Source of the DNA: Pseudomonas vancouverensis
GTDB taxonomy: Bacteria; Pseudomonadota; Gammaproteobacteria; Pseudomonadales; Pseudomonadaceae
Reading direction: 5' to 3'
Length of the DNA: 64,000 nt
Assembly (NCBI RefSeq): GCF_004348895.1
Contig: NZ_RRZK01000008.1
Span: 186,001-250,000, forward strand
Shown: positions 43,545 through 53,453 of the stretch, one piece after another
Layout: each line of letters starts with the position of its first letter
How positions within the stretch are numbered: position 1 is the stretch's first letter
Notes under the pieces: model-generated
What the model was told of the DNA's origin: nothing
Database searches by the model: none
The model's input: only the letters and a program-made list of their open reading frames with translations
Program-made: the position numbers and the translations under genes

Positions 43545-45419
43545 ATGCACTATAAAAACAAGAGTGTCCGTATTTTCCTGAAACCGCTCGCCGCGGCCAT
43601 TGCCTGCATCAGCGCAGGTGCGGTCCAGGCCATGCCATTCCAGCTGGAAAACGGCTGGGAAGGGGAGTGGAACACCACCCTGTCCGTGGGTTCGCAATGG
43701 CGTGCCGAGGGGCAGGACAAGGCGCTGTACAGCGGTGCCAACGGCGCGTTATTGGGCAAGTCCGGTGGTACCGGCGGCTCGGTAGACGCCGGCAACCTCA
43801 ACTACGACAAGGGTGACCGCGTCTCGACCATCGCCAAGTTCGTCACCGACCTGTCGCTGCGCAATGGCGACATGGGTGGGCTGGTGCGGGTCAAGGGCTG
43901 GTATGACGAAGCGCTGAAGGACGAAGACGTCAATTTCGGCAGCGCCTCGAACGGCTATCAGAAGAAGCCGCTCAACGACGACGGTTATGCCGATCTACAG
44001 AAATTCAGTGGCGTCTACCTGCTCGATGCCTACGCCTACAACACCTGGTACCTCGATGATACGCCGGTGCAAGTGCGCCTCGGCCGTCAGGTGATCAACT
44101 GGGGCGAGAGCGCCTACATCCAGGGCATCAACCAGATCAACCCGCTGGACGTGCCGGCCCTGCGCCGCCCAGGCACCGAGTTGAAGGAAGCCTTGATCCC
44201 GGTGTGGATGGGCTACGTCAACATTGGCCTGCCGGCCGGGATTTCCATGGAGGCGTTCTACCAGCTCAAGTATGAAGCCACCGCCATCGAAGGCTGCGGC
44301 CACTATTGGTCGGTGACCGAAAGTGCGGTCGGCCAGGACTTCGGTGATTGCCAGTTGGGCACCTTCCTCGGCGGCACCAGTCCGTCGTCGCCGACCAAGA
44401 TTGCCGCCGGCGCCTACCTGCCCGAGGTCAAGGGCCAGGACCCGCATGACAGTGGTCAGTGGGGTGTGGCGTTCCGCTTCCCGGTCGAAGCCCTCGATGG
44501 CGAGCTGGGCCTGTACTACCTCAACTATCACTCGCGCACCCCTTACCTGGGCATGCGCAGCACCGATTCGGCGGCGCTGTCGGAGTTTCCCAACGCCGGT
44601 ACGCCGGGGGTGGTGGCACGCAACGCCCAGGGCCAGTTCGTCGGGCCGAGCTGGGAATACCCGGAAAATATCCGCCTGTACGGCCTGAGCTTCAGTACCA
44701 CCCTGGCTGGCTGGTCGATCGGTTCGGAACTGAGCTACTCGCCTAACCAGCCGGCACAGATCAACGGCGCCGATTTGCTCAACGGTGCACTGGCGGGCAT
44801 CGGCCCGGCGGCCGATTTGTTGCAGTCAGTGAAAGTGCAGAGTTCGGCCTTCACCGCGGGCTGGGATCGCTATGAGAAAACCCAGTTCCAGATCAACGGC
44901 GTCAACGTCTTCCCCAACGTGCTCAAGGCGGAAAACCTGACGGTAGTGGCCGAGGTCGGCTTCCAGTGGAACAACATCGGCCAGGGCGACGACGACCGTC
45001 GTTACGGTCGCGGCTTCATCTACGGTCTGGGCTCGTCGCCGACGATTCCGGCGGGTGGCGACACCTGTACCAGTCCGGTGGCCAGCCTGCGCAACAGCAG
45101 CCCGGCCGGCTGCAAGAACGACGGATATGTCACCGATTTCGCCTGGGGTTATCGCCTGCGCGGGCAGCTCGACTACAACAACTTCCTCGGCTCCAGCGTC
45201 ACTGCCTCGCCCTATGCCTTCGTTGGCCAGGACGTGGATGGCGTGTCGATGGACGGCCAGTTCAACGAGGGTCGTGTGACCTCCGCCGTGGGCATCACCT
45301 TTGACTACAACAAGCAGCACAAACTCGATTTCAGCTACGTGAGCTTCACCAACAGCGCCGAATACGACCCGCTGCATGACCGCGACTTCTACTCCGCCAA
45401 TTACAGCTACAGCTTCTGA
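43545..45419 (+). CDS. DUF1302 outer-membrane protein
   Basis: A 624-residue exported protein; signal peptide of about 29 residues ending GAVQA. The mature part alternates short aromatic strands, starts FQLENGWEGEWNTTLSVGSQWR, contains the family block LGRQVINWGES and ends in YSYSF with a C-terminal Phe, all typical of an outer-membrane beta-barrel of the DUF1302 family. It would form the entry or exit port for a hydrophobic compound. ATG 43545 has GGAG just upstream. It begins an operon with DUF1329, YCF48-like and RND genes. Confidence 0.88.
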   Translation: MHYKNKSVRIFLKPLAAAIACISAGAVQAMPFQLENGWEGEWNTTLSVGSQWRAEGQDKALYSGANGALLGKSGGTGGSVDAGNLNYDKGDRVSTIAKFVTDLSLRNGDMGGLVRVKGWYDEALKDEDVNFGSASNGYQKKPLNDDGYADLQKFSGVYLLDAYAYNTWYLDDTPVQVRLGRQVINWGESAYIQGINQINPLDVPALRRPGTELKEALIPVWMGYVNIGLPAGISMEAFYQLKYEATAIEGCGHYWSVTESAVGQDFGDCQLGTFLGGTSPSSPTKIAAGAYLPEVKGQDPHDSGQWGVAFRFPVEALDGELGLYYLNYHSRTPYLGMRSTDSAALSEFPNAGTPGVVARNAQGQFVGPSWEYPENIRLYGLSFSTTLAGWSIGSELSYSPNQPAQINGADLLNGALAGIGPAADLLQSVKVQSSAFTAGWDRYEKTQFQINGVNVFPNVLKAENLTVVAEVGFQWNNIGQGDDDRRYGRGFIYGLGSSPTIPAGGDTCTSPVASLRNSSPAGCKNDGYVTDFAWGYRLRGQLDYNNFLGSSVTASPYAFVGQDVDGVSMDGQFNEGRVTSAVGITFDYNKQHKLDFSYVSFTNSAEYDPLHDRDFYSANYSYSF

Positions 45420-45442
45420 CATAACAATAAGAGGTAAGACCG

Positions 45443-46798
45443 ATGAACACGATTCTTCGTGCCGCGCGCCTGAGCGGCATGGCGTCTGCCTTGCTGCTCG
45501 CGCTGAGCAGCCAGGCCCACGCCCAGATCAGCGCCGACCAGGCCGCGCGCCTGGGCAAGGACCTGACGCCGCTGGGTGGCGAAATGGCCGGCAACGCCGA
45601 CGGTTCGATTCCGGCGTACACCGGAGGCCTGGCGCAACCGCCGGCCGGCTGGACCCCGGAACAGGGTTATATCGATCCGTACGCGAATGAGAAACCACTG
45701 TTCACCATCACTGCGGCGAACATGGCGCAGTACAAGGACAAGATCACCCCGGGCATGCAGGCGTTGCTGGCCAAGTACCCGAGCTACTCGATGCCGGTCT
45801 ATCCAACCCACCGCACCGCCATGGTGCCGGCGGCGATTGCCGACAAGGTCAAGCAGGAAGCGGTGCATGCCGAACTCAATGGCTTCGGGATAAACAACCT
45901 GAACGGCTCGACCACGCCTTTCCCGATTCCGAAGAACGGCCTGGAAGCGATCTGGAACCACAACGTGCGTTACCTCGGCGGTGGCTTGCAGCGTACCTAC
46001 GCCTCGTTCCCGGTGCGCAGCGGCGGTGACTACTACGCCTTGCGCATCGAAGAAAACCGCGTGTTCGATTCGAACATGGACAAGCAATCGGACAACCGCC
46101 TGCTCAACTACTCGGCGCGCTTCATTTCCCCGGCCACCCTGGCCGGTACCGTGCAACTGGTGCAGGAGCCGATCGACCAGGTCAAGGAAGTGCGCTCGGC
46201 GTGGATCTACAACGTCGGCCAGCGCCGCGTGCGCCGCGCCCCGGACCTGGCCTACGACAACGTCAACGACGGCACCGAGGGACTGCGGGTAACCGACGAC
46301 TTCGACGGCTACAACGGTGCACCGGATCGCTTCGACTGGAAGCTGGTCGGCAAGCGCGAAATGTACGTGCCGTACAACGACTACAAGCTCGGTTCGAAGC
46401 AGGCCAAGTACAAGGACATCCTCACCGCCAATACGCCGAACCCGGATTTCATGCGCTATGAGCTGCACCGCGTCTGGGTGGTGGAAGGGACCTTGCGTCC
46501 GGACGCCAAGCACGTTTACGGCAAGCGCGTGATGTACCTCGACGAGGATTCCTGGACCGTACTGGCCAGCGATGCCTACGACACCCGCGGCACCCTGTGG
46601 CGTATCGGCGTGCACCCGTTGGTGCAGTTCTACGACGCCCAAGTGCCGTGGTACCGCGCCAACATCTGGCATGACCTGAGCAACGGCGGTTACTACCTGG
46701 CCGGTCTGGCCAACGAAGAAGCGCAGCCGTGGAAGTTCGGGATCAAGGGGCGTTTTGTCGACTTCCAGCCGGACGCACTGCGACGCATGGGCAAGTGA
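45443..46798 (+). CDS. DUF1329 periplasmic protein
   Basis: A 451-residue exported protein with a signal peptide ending QAHA at about residue 27. The early block LGKDLTPLGGEMAGNADGSIPAYTGG and the later GQRRVRRAPDLAYDN and YLDEDSWTV segments define the DUF1329 family, whose fold is related to LolA/LolB lipid carriers. It probably ferries a hydrophobic ligand across the periplasm between the DUF1302 barrel and the inner-membrane RND protein. It follows the DUF1302 gene by 23 bp. Confidence 0.88.
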   Translation: MNTILRAARLSGMASALLLALSSQAHAQISADQAARLGKDLTPLGGEMAGNADGSIPAYTGGLAQPPAGWTPEQGYIDPYANEKPLFTITAANMAQYKDKITPGMQALLAKYPSYSMPVYPTHRTAMVPAAIADKVKQEAVHAELNGFGINNLNGSTTPFPIPKNGLEAIWNHNVRYLGGGLQRTYASFPVRSGGDYYALRIEENRVFDSNMDKQSDNRLLNYSARFISPATLAGTVQLVQEPIDQVKEVRSAWIYNVGQRRVRRAPDLAYDNVNDGTEGLRVTDDFDGYNGAPDRFDWKLVGKREMYVPYNDYKLGSKQAKYKDILTANTPNPDFMRYELHRVWVVEGTLRPDAKHVYGKRVMYLDEDSWTVLASDAYDTRGTLWRIGVHPLVQFYDAQVPWYRANIWHDLSNGGYYLAGLANEEAQPWKFGIKGRFVDFQPDALRRMGK

Positions 46799-46825
46799 TC
46801 AACTGACCTGTTCGTTCAACCCGCG

Positions 46826-46849
46826 ACGAACTGCCAGCCGGCAGTTCGT
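46826..46849 (+). other. 10-bp intra-operon hairpin
   Basis: ACGAACTGCC at 46826-46835 pairs perfectly with GGCAGTTCGT at 46840-46849, between the DUF1329 and YCF48-like genes. It lacks a U-tract, so it may be an mRNA-stabilising or processing hairpin rather than a terminator. Confidence 0.45.
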
Positions 46850-46870
46850 CCGCACAGCGGAATCCTTGTT

Positions 46871-47827
46871 ATGTGGTTACGCCACCTGAAATTAATCACG
46901 GGCGTCGGCCTGGGCCTGCTCGCCAGTGCCGCGCACGCCGAAGCGCCGAAACTCGACTATCAGATCAGCCCGGAACACGTGTTCCTGCTGAACATCGCCG
47001 ACAACGGCCGGCACCTGGTCGCCGTGGGCGAGCGTGGCGTGGTGCTGATCGGTGACGAAAAGGCCCAGGCCTGGAGCAGCGTGCGCACGCCGACCACCCG
47101 CACCCTGTCCGGCGTGGCATTCGCCGACGGCCAGGTCGGTGTGGCCGTCGGGCATGGCGGCACGCTGTTGCGCACCACCGATGGCGGGCAACACTGGGCG
47201 GCGGTCGAGACCGATGCCAATGACGATTCGCTGCTGGGCGTCACCCTGCTGGGTGATGGGCACATGGCGGCCTGGGGCGCGTTCGGCCTGTACCTGTTAT
47301 CGAAGGACAACGGCGCCACCTGGGAGCGCCTGCCGTTGCTGGACGGCGATTTCGACCGGCACGTTTCGCAGATCATTCGCCTGGCCAACGGCGACTGCCT
47401 GCTGGTGGGCGAGAGCGGCACCCTGGCCAAATCAACCGATCACGGCGAAACCTGGCAGGCCTTGCAAAGCCCTTACGCCGGCAGCCTGTTTGGCGCCCTG
47501 CAAATTAGCAACGGTGACCTGCTGATCTATGGCATGCGCGGCAACCTGTGGTTGTCCAGCGATGGCGGGCAAAGCTGGAGCCAGCGCAACAGTGCCACGA
47601 CCTTTGCCTTCAACGGTGCCATCGAGCTGAAAAGCGGTCGCATCCTGGTGTTCGGCAACAGCGGCCTGTTGCTGGCCAGCGACGATCAGGGGCGCAGCTT
47701 CAAGGCTTTGCCTTCCACTCACAAAAGCCTGGCCAAGGCCCTGCAACTCGACGATGGACAACTGCTCACGGTCGGTGACCGGGGTGTGACTTCGCTCGCC
47801 GCAGATATCACCGAGCAACAGGAATAA
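46871..47827 (+). CDS. YCF48/BNR-repeat beta-propeller protein
   Basis: A 318-residue exported protein with a signal peptide ending AAHA at about residue 23. Repeated blades of the form GTLLRTTDGGQHW, LSKDNGATWERL, AKSTDHGETWQAL and LSSDGGQSWSQR are Asp-box/YCF48-type propeller repeats. Members are constant companions of DUF1302/DUF1329/RND operons, presumably as assembly or scaffold proteins. Its stop is 3 bp before the RND start. Confidence 0.85.
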   Translation: MWLRHLKLITGVGLGLLASAAHAEAPKLDYQISPEHVFLLNIADNGRHLVAVGERGVVLIGDEKAQAWSSVRTPTTRTLSGVAFADGQVGVAVGHGGTLLRTTDGGQHWAAVETDANDDSLLGVTLLGDGHMAAWGAFGLYLLSKDNGATWERLPLLDGDFDRHVSQIIRLANGDCLLVGESGTLAKSTDHGETWQALQSPYAGSLFGALQISNGDLLIYGMRGNLWLSSDGGQSWSQRNSATTFAFNGAIELKSGRILVFGNSGLLLASDDQGRSFKALPSTHKSLAKALQLDDGQLLTVGDRGVTSLAADITEQQE

Positions 47828-47830
47828 GCC

Positions 47831-50224
47831 ATGAGCATTCAGGAAAAATACGTCAAGAATGCCGATGAGCTGGCACGCAAGGACTTTGCCGGCGGCCTGG
47901 TCGGGCGGGTGTCCTACTGGATTTTCCACCAGCGCAAACCGCTGCTGGCGCTGTTCATTCTGATCACCCTCGGGCTGGGTTACAGCGCGTCGAATCTCAA
48001 GGTCGAAGCCGGCTTTTTCAAGATGATCCCGCTGCACCACGAGTACATGAAAACCTTCCTCGAGTACCAGAAGGATTTCGGTGGTGCCAACAAAGTGTTG
48101 GTGGCGGTCAAGAACAACAAGGGTGAAATCTTCACTCCCGAGGCCATGGCGGCCGTGCGCAAGGTGTCGGATGAAGTGTTTTTCATCAACGGCGTCGAGC
48201 GCAGTTCGGTGACGTCGCTGTTCACCTCCAACGTGCGTTACACCGAAGTGGTCGAAGACGGTTTTACCGGCGGCAACCTGGTGGACTCCAGTTACTCCGG
48301 CACACCCCAGCAGATTGCCCAGGTCCGCGAGCGCACGCTGAAGTCCGACTGGGTCGGGCGCATCGTTTCCAACGACCTGTCCTCGGCCATGGTGGTGGCC
48401 AACCTGCAGGAAACCGATCCGGTCACCGGCAAGCGCCTCGACCTGCAAGAGGTGGCCCGCAAGCTGGAGCAGATCCGCCAGGACAATCAGGGCGCCGGCA
48501 TCAGCATTCACATCATCGGCTTCGCCAAGTCCATCGGCGACATTGCCGAAGGGGCCGGTGACGTGCTGGTGTTCTTCATCATCGCCTTCGTCATCAGCGC
48601 GCTGCTGTTGTACTGGTACTGCGGCTCGCTGATGTTGACGGGCTGGGCGCTGATCTGCGCGATGGTGCCGGTGGTCTGGCTGCTCGGCCTGCTGCCGCTG
48701 GTGAAGCTGACGCTCGACCCGATGTCGATCCTGGTGCCGTTCCTGATCTTCTCCATTGGCGTCTCCCACGCGGTGCAGATGACCAACGCCTGGAAGCTGG
48801 AAACGCTGAACGGCGCCGATGGCGTCACCGCCTCGCGCAACTGCTTCCAGAAGCTGTTCATACCCGGCGCCGTCGCGTTGCTGGCCAACGCCCTGGGCTT
48901 TATGGTGATCGCCCTGGTCGACATCGAGATGGTGCGCGAACTGGCGATCACCGCGACCCTCGGTGTGTCGGTGATGATCGTCACCAACAAGATGCTGTTG
49001 CCGATCCTGTTGTCGTTCATGCGCCTCTCTGCCGCTGATGCGCAGAAACTGCGCGGCAAGGAAACCCTCGGTGCCGGGCTGTGGGAACGTCTTGGCGTAC
49101 TGGCGACCCGTCGCGGTGCGGCGTGGGCGTTGTTGTGTGCCGGGCTGCTGACGGGCTGGGGGCTGTTCGAAGCGCGCCATCTGCACGTTGGCGACATCGG
49201 TGCCGGCGTGCCGGAGTTGCGTGCCGATTCGCGCTACAACCAGGACGTGGCGGTCATCACCCGCGACTTCGCCATCGGCGTCGACTTGCTGCAGGTGATC
49301 GTCAAGGCCCAGGGCGACGAAACTCCCTGCGTGAAGCGCGAAGTGCTCGACCCGATCAGCGAACTGGAACTGTACCTGCGCCAGGACCCTGGTGTGTCGT
49401 CGGTGCGCAGCCTCGCCGGTTTCGTCGGCAACATCACCCAGGCCTACGCCGAAACCGACCTCAAGTGGCGGGTCCTGCCTGAGCCTACGGCGCAGATCGC
49501 CCAGGGTGTCGGCTTCGCCACCCGGGTCGGCACCGAGTACATGAACAGCGCTTGCAATGCGATCCCGGTGTCGATCTACACCAAGGATCACCAGGCCGAG
49601 ACCATCAGCGAGTTGATGAACCGGATCAAGGCGTTCAAGGCCGCCTACGACAACGACCAGGTCAGCTTTCAACTCGCCTCGGGCAACGTCGGCGTGATGG
49701 CGGCGACCAACGAGGTGGTACATGCCGGCGACAGACTGGTCAACGGCGCACTGTTTGCCTCGGTGTCCTTGCTCTGCCTGTGGATGTTCCGCTCCGTGCG
49801 CATCACCCTCTGCGTGATCATCCCGCTGGCGCTGGTGACTGTGTTGTGCAACGCGCTGATGGCGTTGCTCGGCATCGGCGTCAAGGTCAACACCTTGCCG
49901 GTGGTGGCGCTGGGAGTAGGGGTGGGCGTGGACTACGGGATCTACCTGTTCGAGCGGATCAAGCACGAGATGCATGAGAGCGGCCTGAACCTGCGCGAAG
50001 CCTTCGTCGAAGCGCTCAAGCAGCGTGGCACCGCCTCGGTGTTCACCGCCGTGACCATGACCCTGTCCATCGCCACCTGGGCGTTCTCCAACCTCAAGTT
50101 CCAGGCCGACATGGGCATCCTGCTGGCGTTCATGTTCCTGGTGAACATGCTCGGCGCCATCCTGCTGTTGCCGGCGCTGGCGGCCTGGTTGTTGCCGGAC
50201 GCAAAACGCGCCAAGGCGCTGTAG
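47831..50224 (+). CDS. RND-superfamily (MMPL-like) inner-membrane transporter
   Basis: A 797-residue protein with 12 predicted membrane spans in two halves, each with one span, a large periplasmic loop and five spans. FSIGVSHAVQMTNAW in the first half and LGVGVGVDYGIYLFERI in the second are the typical RND transmembrane-4 region with acidic relay residues. It belongs to the MMPL/hopanoid-type branch that moves hydrophobic molecules. It is last in the DUF1302 operon and is followed by an intrinsic terminator. Direction of transport is not known. Confidence 0.88.
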   Translation: MSIQEKYVKNADELARKDFAGGLVGRVSYWIFHQRKPLLALFILITLGLGYSASNLKVEAGFFKMIPLHHEYMKTFLEYQKDFGGANKVLVAVKNNKGEIFTPEAMAAVRKVSDEVFFINGVERSSVTSLFTSNVRYTEVVEDGFTGGNLVDSSYSGTPQQIAQVRERTLKSDWVGRIVSNDLSSAMVVANLQETDPVTGKRLDLQEVARKLEQIRQDNQGAGISIHIIGFAKSIGDIAEGAGDVLVFFIIAFVISALLLYWYCGSLMLTGWALICAMVPVVWLLGLLPLVKLTLDPMSILVPFLIFSIGVSHAVQMTNAWKLETLNGADGVTASRNCFQKLFIPGAVALLANALGFMVIALVDIEMVRELAITATLGVSVMIVTNKMLLPILLSFMRLSAADAQKLRGKETLGAGLWERLGVLATRRGAAWALLCAGLLTGWGLFEARHLHVGDIGAGVPELRADSRYNQDVAVITRDFAIGVDLLQVIVKAQGDETPCVKREVLDPISELELYLRQDPGVSSVRSLAGFVGNITQAYAETDLKWRVLPEPTAQIAQGVGFATRVGTEYMNSACNAIPVSIYTKDHQAETISELMNRIKAFKAAYDNDQVSFQLASGNVGVMAATNEVVHAGDRLVNGALFASVSLLCLWMFRSVRITLCVIIPLALVTVLCNALMALLGIGVKVNTLPVVALGVGVGVDYGIYLFERIKHEMHESGLNLREAFVEALKQRGTASVFTAVTMTLSIATWAFSNLKFQADMGILLAFMFLVNMLGAILLLPALAAWLLPDAKRAKAL

Positions 50225-50311
50225 AAATTCTGTGTATGCCCGCCCGGTAGTCGTCGCGGCAGGGTGGACATGCAGGGAAGGTAATCGACGCTTGTCGGAA
50301 TCATTGCCGAT

Positions 50312-50346
50312 AAACCCGGCTCATTGGTTTGAGTCGGGTTTTTTTT
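50312..50346 (+). terminator. intrinsic terminator of the DUF1302-RND operon
   Basis: AAACCCGGCTCA at 50312-50323 pairs with TGAGTCGGGTTT at 50330-50341 (one mismatch), followed by a run of T up to 50346. Confidence 0.85.
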
Positions 50347-50457
50347 CCGGATCGAAAAGTCCGTCTTCTGTTGTTGGTCTATGACTCGGCTGACAGGCCT
50401 GTTCCAGAGCCTATGGAGCGGCTGGCTTGGCGATGAGTCAAAAGGAGCTTGAAGCGA

Positions 50458-51921
50458 ATGCGCAATGTCTTTAGCTACTCCATGCTTGCCCTGGCGATGA
50501 GCGCCGTTGCGGTGGGCACTGTTCAGGCCGGGGAAAACTCGGCGGGCAAGCCTGCCGCCGAAGTGGCGGGCGTACCGGCGGGCAGCGTGATCACACCGTC
50601 CAGCGCCACCATCATTGCCCAGGACGCCTACCTGTGGGGATGGCCGATCGTCAATGCCTTCAACCGTCGCGCGTCCTTCTCCAAGGCACCGGAACCGGGG
50701 TTGATGGGTGGTTTTCTGCCAGCGGCGCCAACCGGCTACGTGAGCATGCTGACCGACTACATTTCGCCTGAGCAACGCTGGGTCGCGCACCCTAACCAGG
50801 ATGTGGTCTACGGATTTGGTTACGGCGCGGTGGATGATGATCCGATGGTCTTGCAGGTGCCTGACTTTGGCGATCGTTTCTGGGTCTACGCACTTTACGA
50901 TGCGCGCAGCGAAGAGTTCTCCAAGCTCGGCAAGCAATACGGCACCAAACCAGGCAACTATCTGGTGGTCGGGCCGAACTGGAAGGGCACTGTTCCAGAG
51001 GGCATCACCGCCGTCATCAAGTCCCCCACTGAACTGGTAGCCGTCGGGCCGCGTACTTTCATGGACGACAGCGACGCAGACCGCAAGGCGGTCCAGCCGA
51101 TCCTCAATCAGGTTGTGGTCTACCCGCTGAGCAAGTACACCGGCAAGAGCGTGACCAAGGACTGGAAGGCGACGCCGCACTTTCCACAGCCGCAGAAATC
51201 CGCCGCCGAGTCGCGCTGGGTCATCCCCGAGAAGTTCTTCGATCAGTTGCCTGAGATCCTCGCCAAGGTGCCACCGCTGGCCGGCGAAGAGAGCCGCTAC
51301 GCGATGATGAAAGCGCTGCTGGACGCTGCGGCGAAGGACCCGGCGATCAAGGACGCCATGGTCAAGGCCGCGGTGGATACCGAAGAGAAGGCGGTGACCC
51401 CGCTGTTCTCCTTCCGCACCAATGGCTCGCGCCTGCCCAATGGCTGGAACTCGCCGACCAACGTCGCCCGCTGGGGCAACGACTACCTGACCCGCACCGC
51501 CACCGCCAAGTCGAACATGTACACCAACCAGCCCGAGGAGACCCGCTACTTCTTCCTCGAAGTAGATGAAAAGGGCGAGCGCCTCAATGGCGACCATGGC
51601 TACACGGTGACCTTCGCCAAAGGCAAGACGCCACCGGCTGACGGGTTCTGGTCGCTGACCCTGTACGACCCGCAGCACTTCTTCGCCCCCAACGATCTGA
51701 ACCGTTATTCCCTCGGCACCAAGAACAGCAAGAGCATGAAGTACAACGCCGATGGCTCGCTGACTTTGTATGTGCAACACGACTCGCCCGGCAAGGACAA
51801 GGAGGCCAACTGGTTGCCGGCGCCCAAGAGTGAATTCGAGGTGACCATCCGCACCTACTGGCCCAAGCCTGAAGTGTTAAGCGGTGAATGGACTCCTCCG
51901 GCTGCTGTACGCGTTAACTGA
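50458..51921 (+). CDS. DUF1254/DUF1214 exported protein
   Basis: A 487-residue protein with a signal peptide (MRNVFSYSMLALAMSAVAV, cleavage near VQAG). The DUF1254 domain lies at about residues 50-200, with the VAHPNQDVVYGFGYGAVDDD and FWVYALYDARSEEF blocks. The DUF1214 domain is C-terminal (~370-475), with GFWSLTLYDPQHFF and NDLNRYSLG. The fold is known, but a biochemical function is not settled. ATG 50458 is preferred over a TTG 9 bp earlier. It is followed after 41 bp by a paralogue. Confidence 0.85.
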   Translation: MRNVFSYSMLALAMSAVAVGTVQAGENSAGKPAAEVAGVPAGSVITPSSATIIAQDAYLWGWPIVNAFNRRASFSKAPEPGLMGGFLPAAPTGYVSMLTDYISPEQRWVAHPNQDVVYGFGYGAVDDDPMVLQVPDFGDRFWVYALYDARSEEFSKLGKQYGTKPGNYLVVGPNWKGTVPEGITAVIKSPTELVAVGPRTFMDDSDADRKAVQPILNQVVVYPLSKYTGKSVTKDWKATPHFPQPQKSAAESRWVIPEKFFDQLPEILAKVPPLAGEESRYAMMKALLDAAAKDPAIKDAMVKAAVDTEEKAVTPLFSFRTNGSRLPNGWNSPTNVARWGNDYLTRTATAKSNMYTNQPEETRYFFLEVDEKGERLNGDHGYTVTFAKGKTPPADGFWSLTLYDPQHFFAPNDLNRYSLGTKNSKSMKYNADGSLTLYVQHDSPGKDKEANWLPAPKSEFEVTIRTYWPKPEVLSGEWTPPAAVRVN

Positions 51922-51962
51922 TCAAAGCCCGTGGGCCTGCTCCACGTCGATAAGGAAAATCC

Positions 51963-53255
51963 ATGAAAAAGGTTTTATTCGCTGCATCCTTGCTGTCTGT
52001 CGCCTGCTCGGCCTTCGCTGAGATTCCGGACAAACTGGCCCAGGATGCCTACGTCTACGCGTACTCGATGGACAAGGCCTACGCGTTCTTCTATGACACC
52101 GCGGTCAAGACCGACACGCCGCTCAACCGCTTCCAGAACATCCGCCACCTGGCCGACGACACCTACACCGACCACCCGACGATCAACAACGACACCCTGC
52201 ACCTGCAAGGCTGGCTCGACGTGGCCGCAGAGCCTGTGATCGTCAGCGTGCCGGACATGGACAAGGGCCGCTACTGGATCCTGCACACCATGGACATGGG
52301 CCACTACACGACGTCGATGATCGGTTCCAGGACCCGGCAGACCAAGGGCGGGCATTTCATGTTCGCCGCGCGAACCTGGAAGGGCACGGTGCCTGACAGC
52401 GTCGATGAAGTCGTGCGGGTCGACTCCAACCTCGTCAAGGTGATGGGCCGGATCATGGCCACCAGTCCGGCCGACGAGAAAAAGGCGCTCAAGTACATGG
52501 ACGACTGGAACGTCAGGACGCTGTCCGCCTACCTCGGCGAACCCGGCCCCAAGGCCAAGGAGCGTACCTATCCGGACCCGGCGAAAACCAACTGGTTGCA
52601 ACGGGTGAACTTCGTCCTGTGTGATGGTGACATGGGTACAGCGGACAAGAAGTGGCTCGATCAATACAAGGCGATCGGTTTGGAGCCGTGCAAGGAAGAC
52701 TTCACTCCGGAACAACTGGCGGCGGCTGAAAAGGGTGAAAAACTCGGCCTGCAGCACATCAAGGACCTGGCGCCGAGCATGAAGAGTGCCGACAAGCTGC
52801 TGGGCACTCGCGAACAACTGGGAGATGGCGAGCGTGACCTGTTTGCCGAGGGCACCCACATCGGTCAATGGGGGTTGCCGCCGGACGAGTCCGTCTACCT
52901 GCAAGCGGTGAAAGGTTCGGACGGCCAGAACATCAATGGTTCGAACGGCAAACAGTATCGCCTGCACTTCAAGGCACCCAAGGTCAGCGAGTTCTGGTCC
53001 TTCACGGTCTACGGCAGCGACAACCGCTTCATGGCGCACAACGACCTCAACCGCCATAGCCGCGGCGACCGCACGCTGAAGCCGGGCAAGGACGGCATGT
53101 ACACCATCGAACTCAGCGCCAAGGGCGATGGCAACAATCCGAACTACCTGCCGATTCCGGAGAAGGACGCCTACATCGTTCTGCGCATGTACGGGCCGAG
53201 CAAGGAAGTGAAGGCCGGGCAATACAAGTTCCCGGTCGTTGAAGTCGTGAAATAA
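51963..53255 (+). CDS. second DUF1254/DUF1214 exported protein
   Basis: A 430-residue paralogue of the preceding gene. The signal peptide is about 19 residues (MKKVLFAASLLSVACSAFA). Shared blocks are the DUF1254 part (YVYAYSMDKAYAFFYDTAV) and the C-terminal FWSFTVYGSDNRF and NDLNRHSRGDR. The pair is probably cotranscribed. Both products are periplasmic. Function unknown; placement beside the hydrophobic-substrate operon suggests a role in the same pathway. Confidence 0.85.
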   Translation: MKKVLFAASLLSVACSAFAEIPDKLAQDAYVYAYSMDKAYAFFYDTAVKTDTPLNRFQNIRHLADDTYTDHPTINNDTLHLQGWLDVAAEPVIVSVPDMDKGRYWILHTMDMGHYTTSMIGSRTRQTKGGHFMFAARTWKGTVPDSVDEVVRVDSNLVKVMGRIMATSPADEKKALKYMDDWNVRTLSAYLGEPGPKAKERTYPDPAKTNWLQRVNFVLCDGDMGTADKKWLDQYKAIGLEPCKEDFTPEQLAAAEKGEKLGLQHIKDLAPSMKSADKLLGTREQLGDGERDLFAEGTHIGQWGLPPDESVYLQAVKGSDGQNINGSNGKQYRLHFKAPKVSEFWSFTVYGSDNRFMAHNDLNRHSRGDRTLKPGKDGMYTIELSAKGDGNNPNYLPIPEKDAYIVLRMYGPSKEVKAGQYKFPVVEVVK

Positions 53256-53453
53256 CCGGAGCGCTCCATTGCCGGAATTTTCCTGGTAATGGGGTTCATG
53301 TGAGGTTGAGGGGGCCTTCGTTCCAGCGGGCGGCCCTCACATCAAGGTTTCCGAGCCGCGCATCAGCCTGGGGAAAAAGAACGGGTCGAATATCGTGACG
53401 CCTGAGAAGAAGCCTTGGTGAGTGTTTGCACTGGTTTGCGCTCCATCCAAAAC

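Noticed and set aside
47432..49975. 847-codon minus-strand frame opposite the YCF48 and RND genes
   Set aside because: It is low-complexity His/Gln/Asp-rich sequence that crosses two well-supported genes; a shadow frame.
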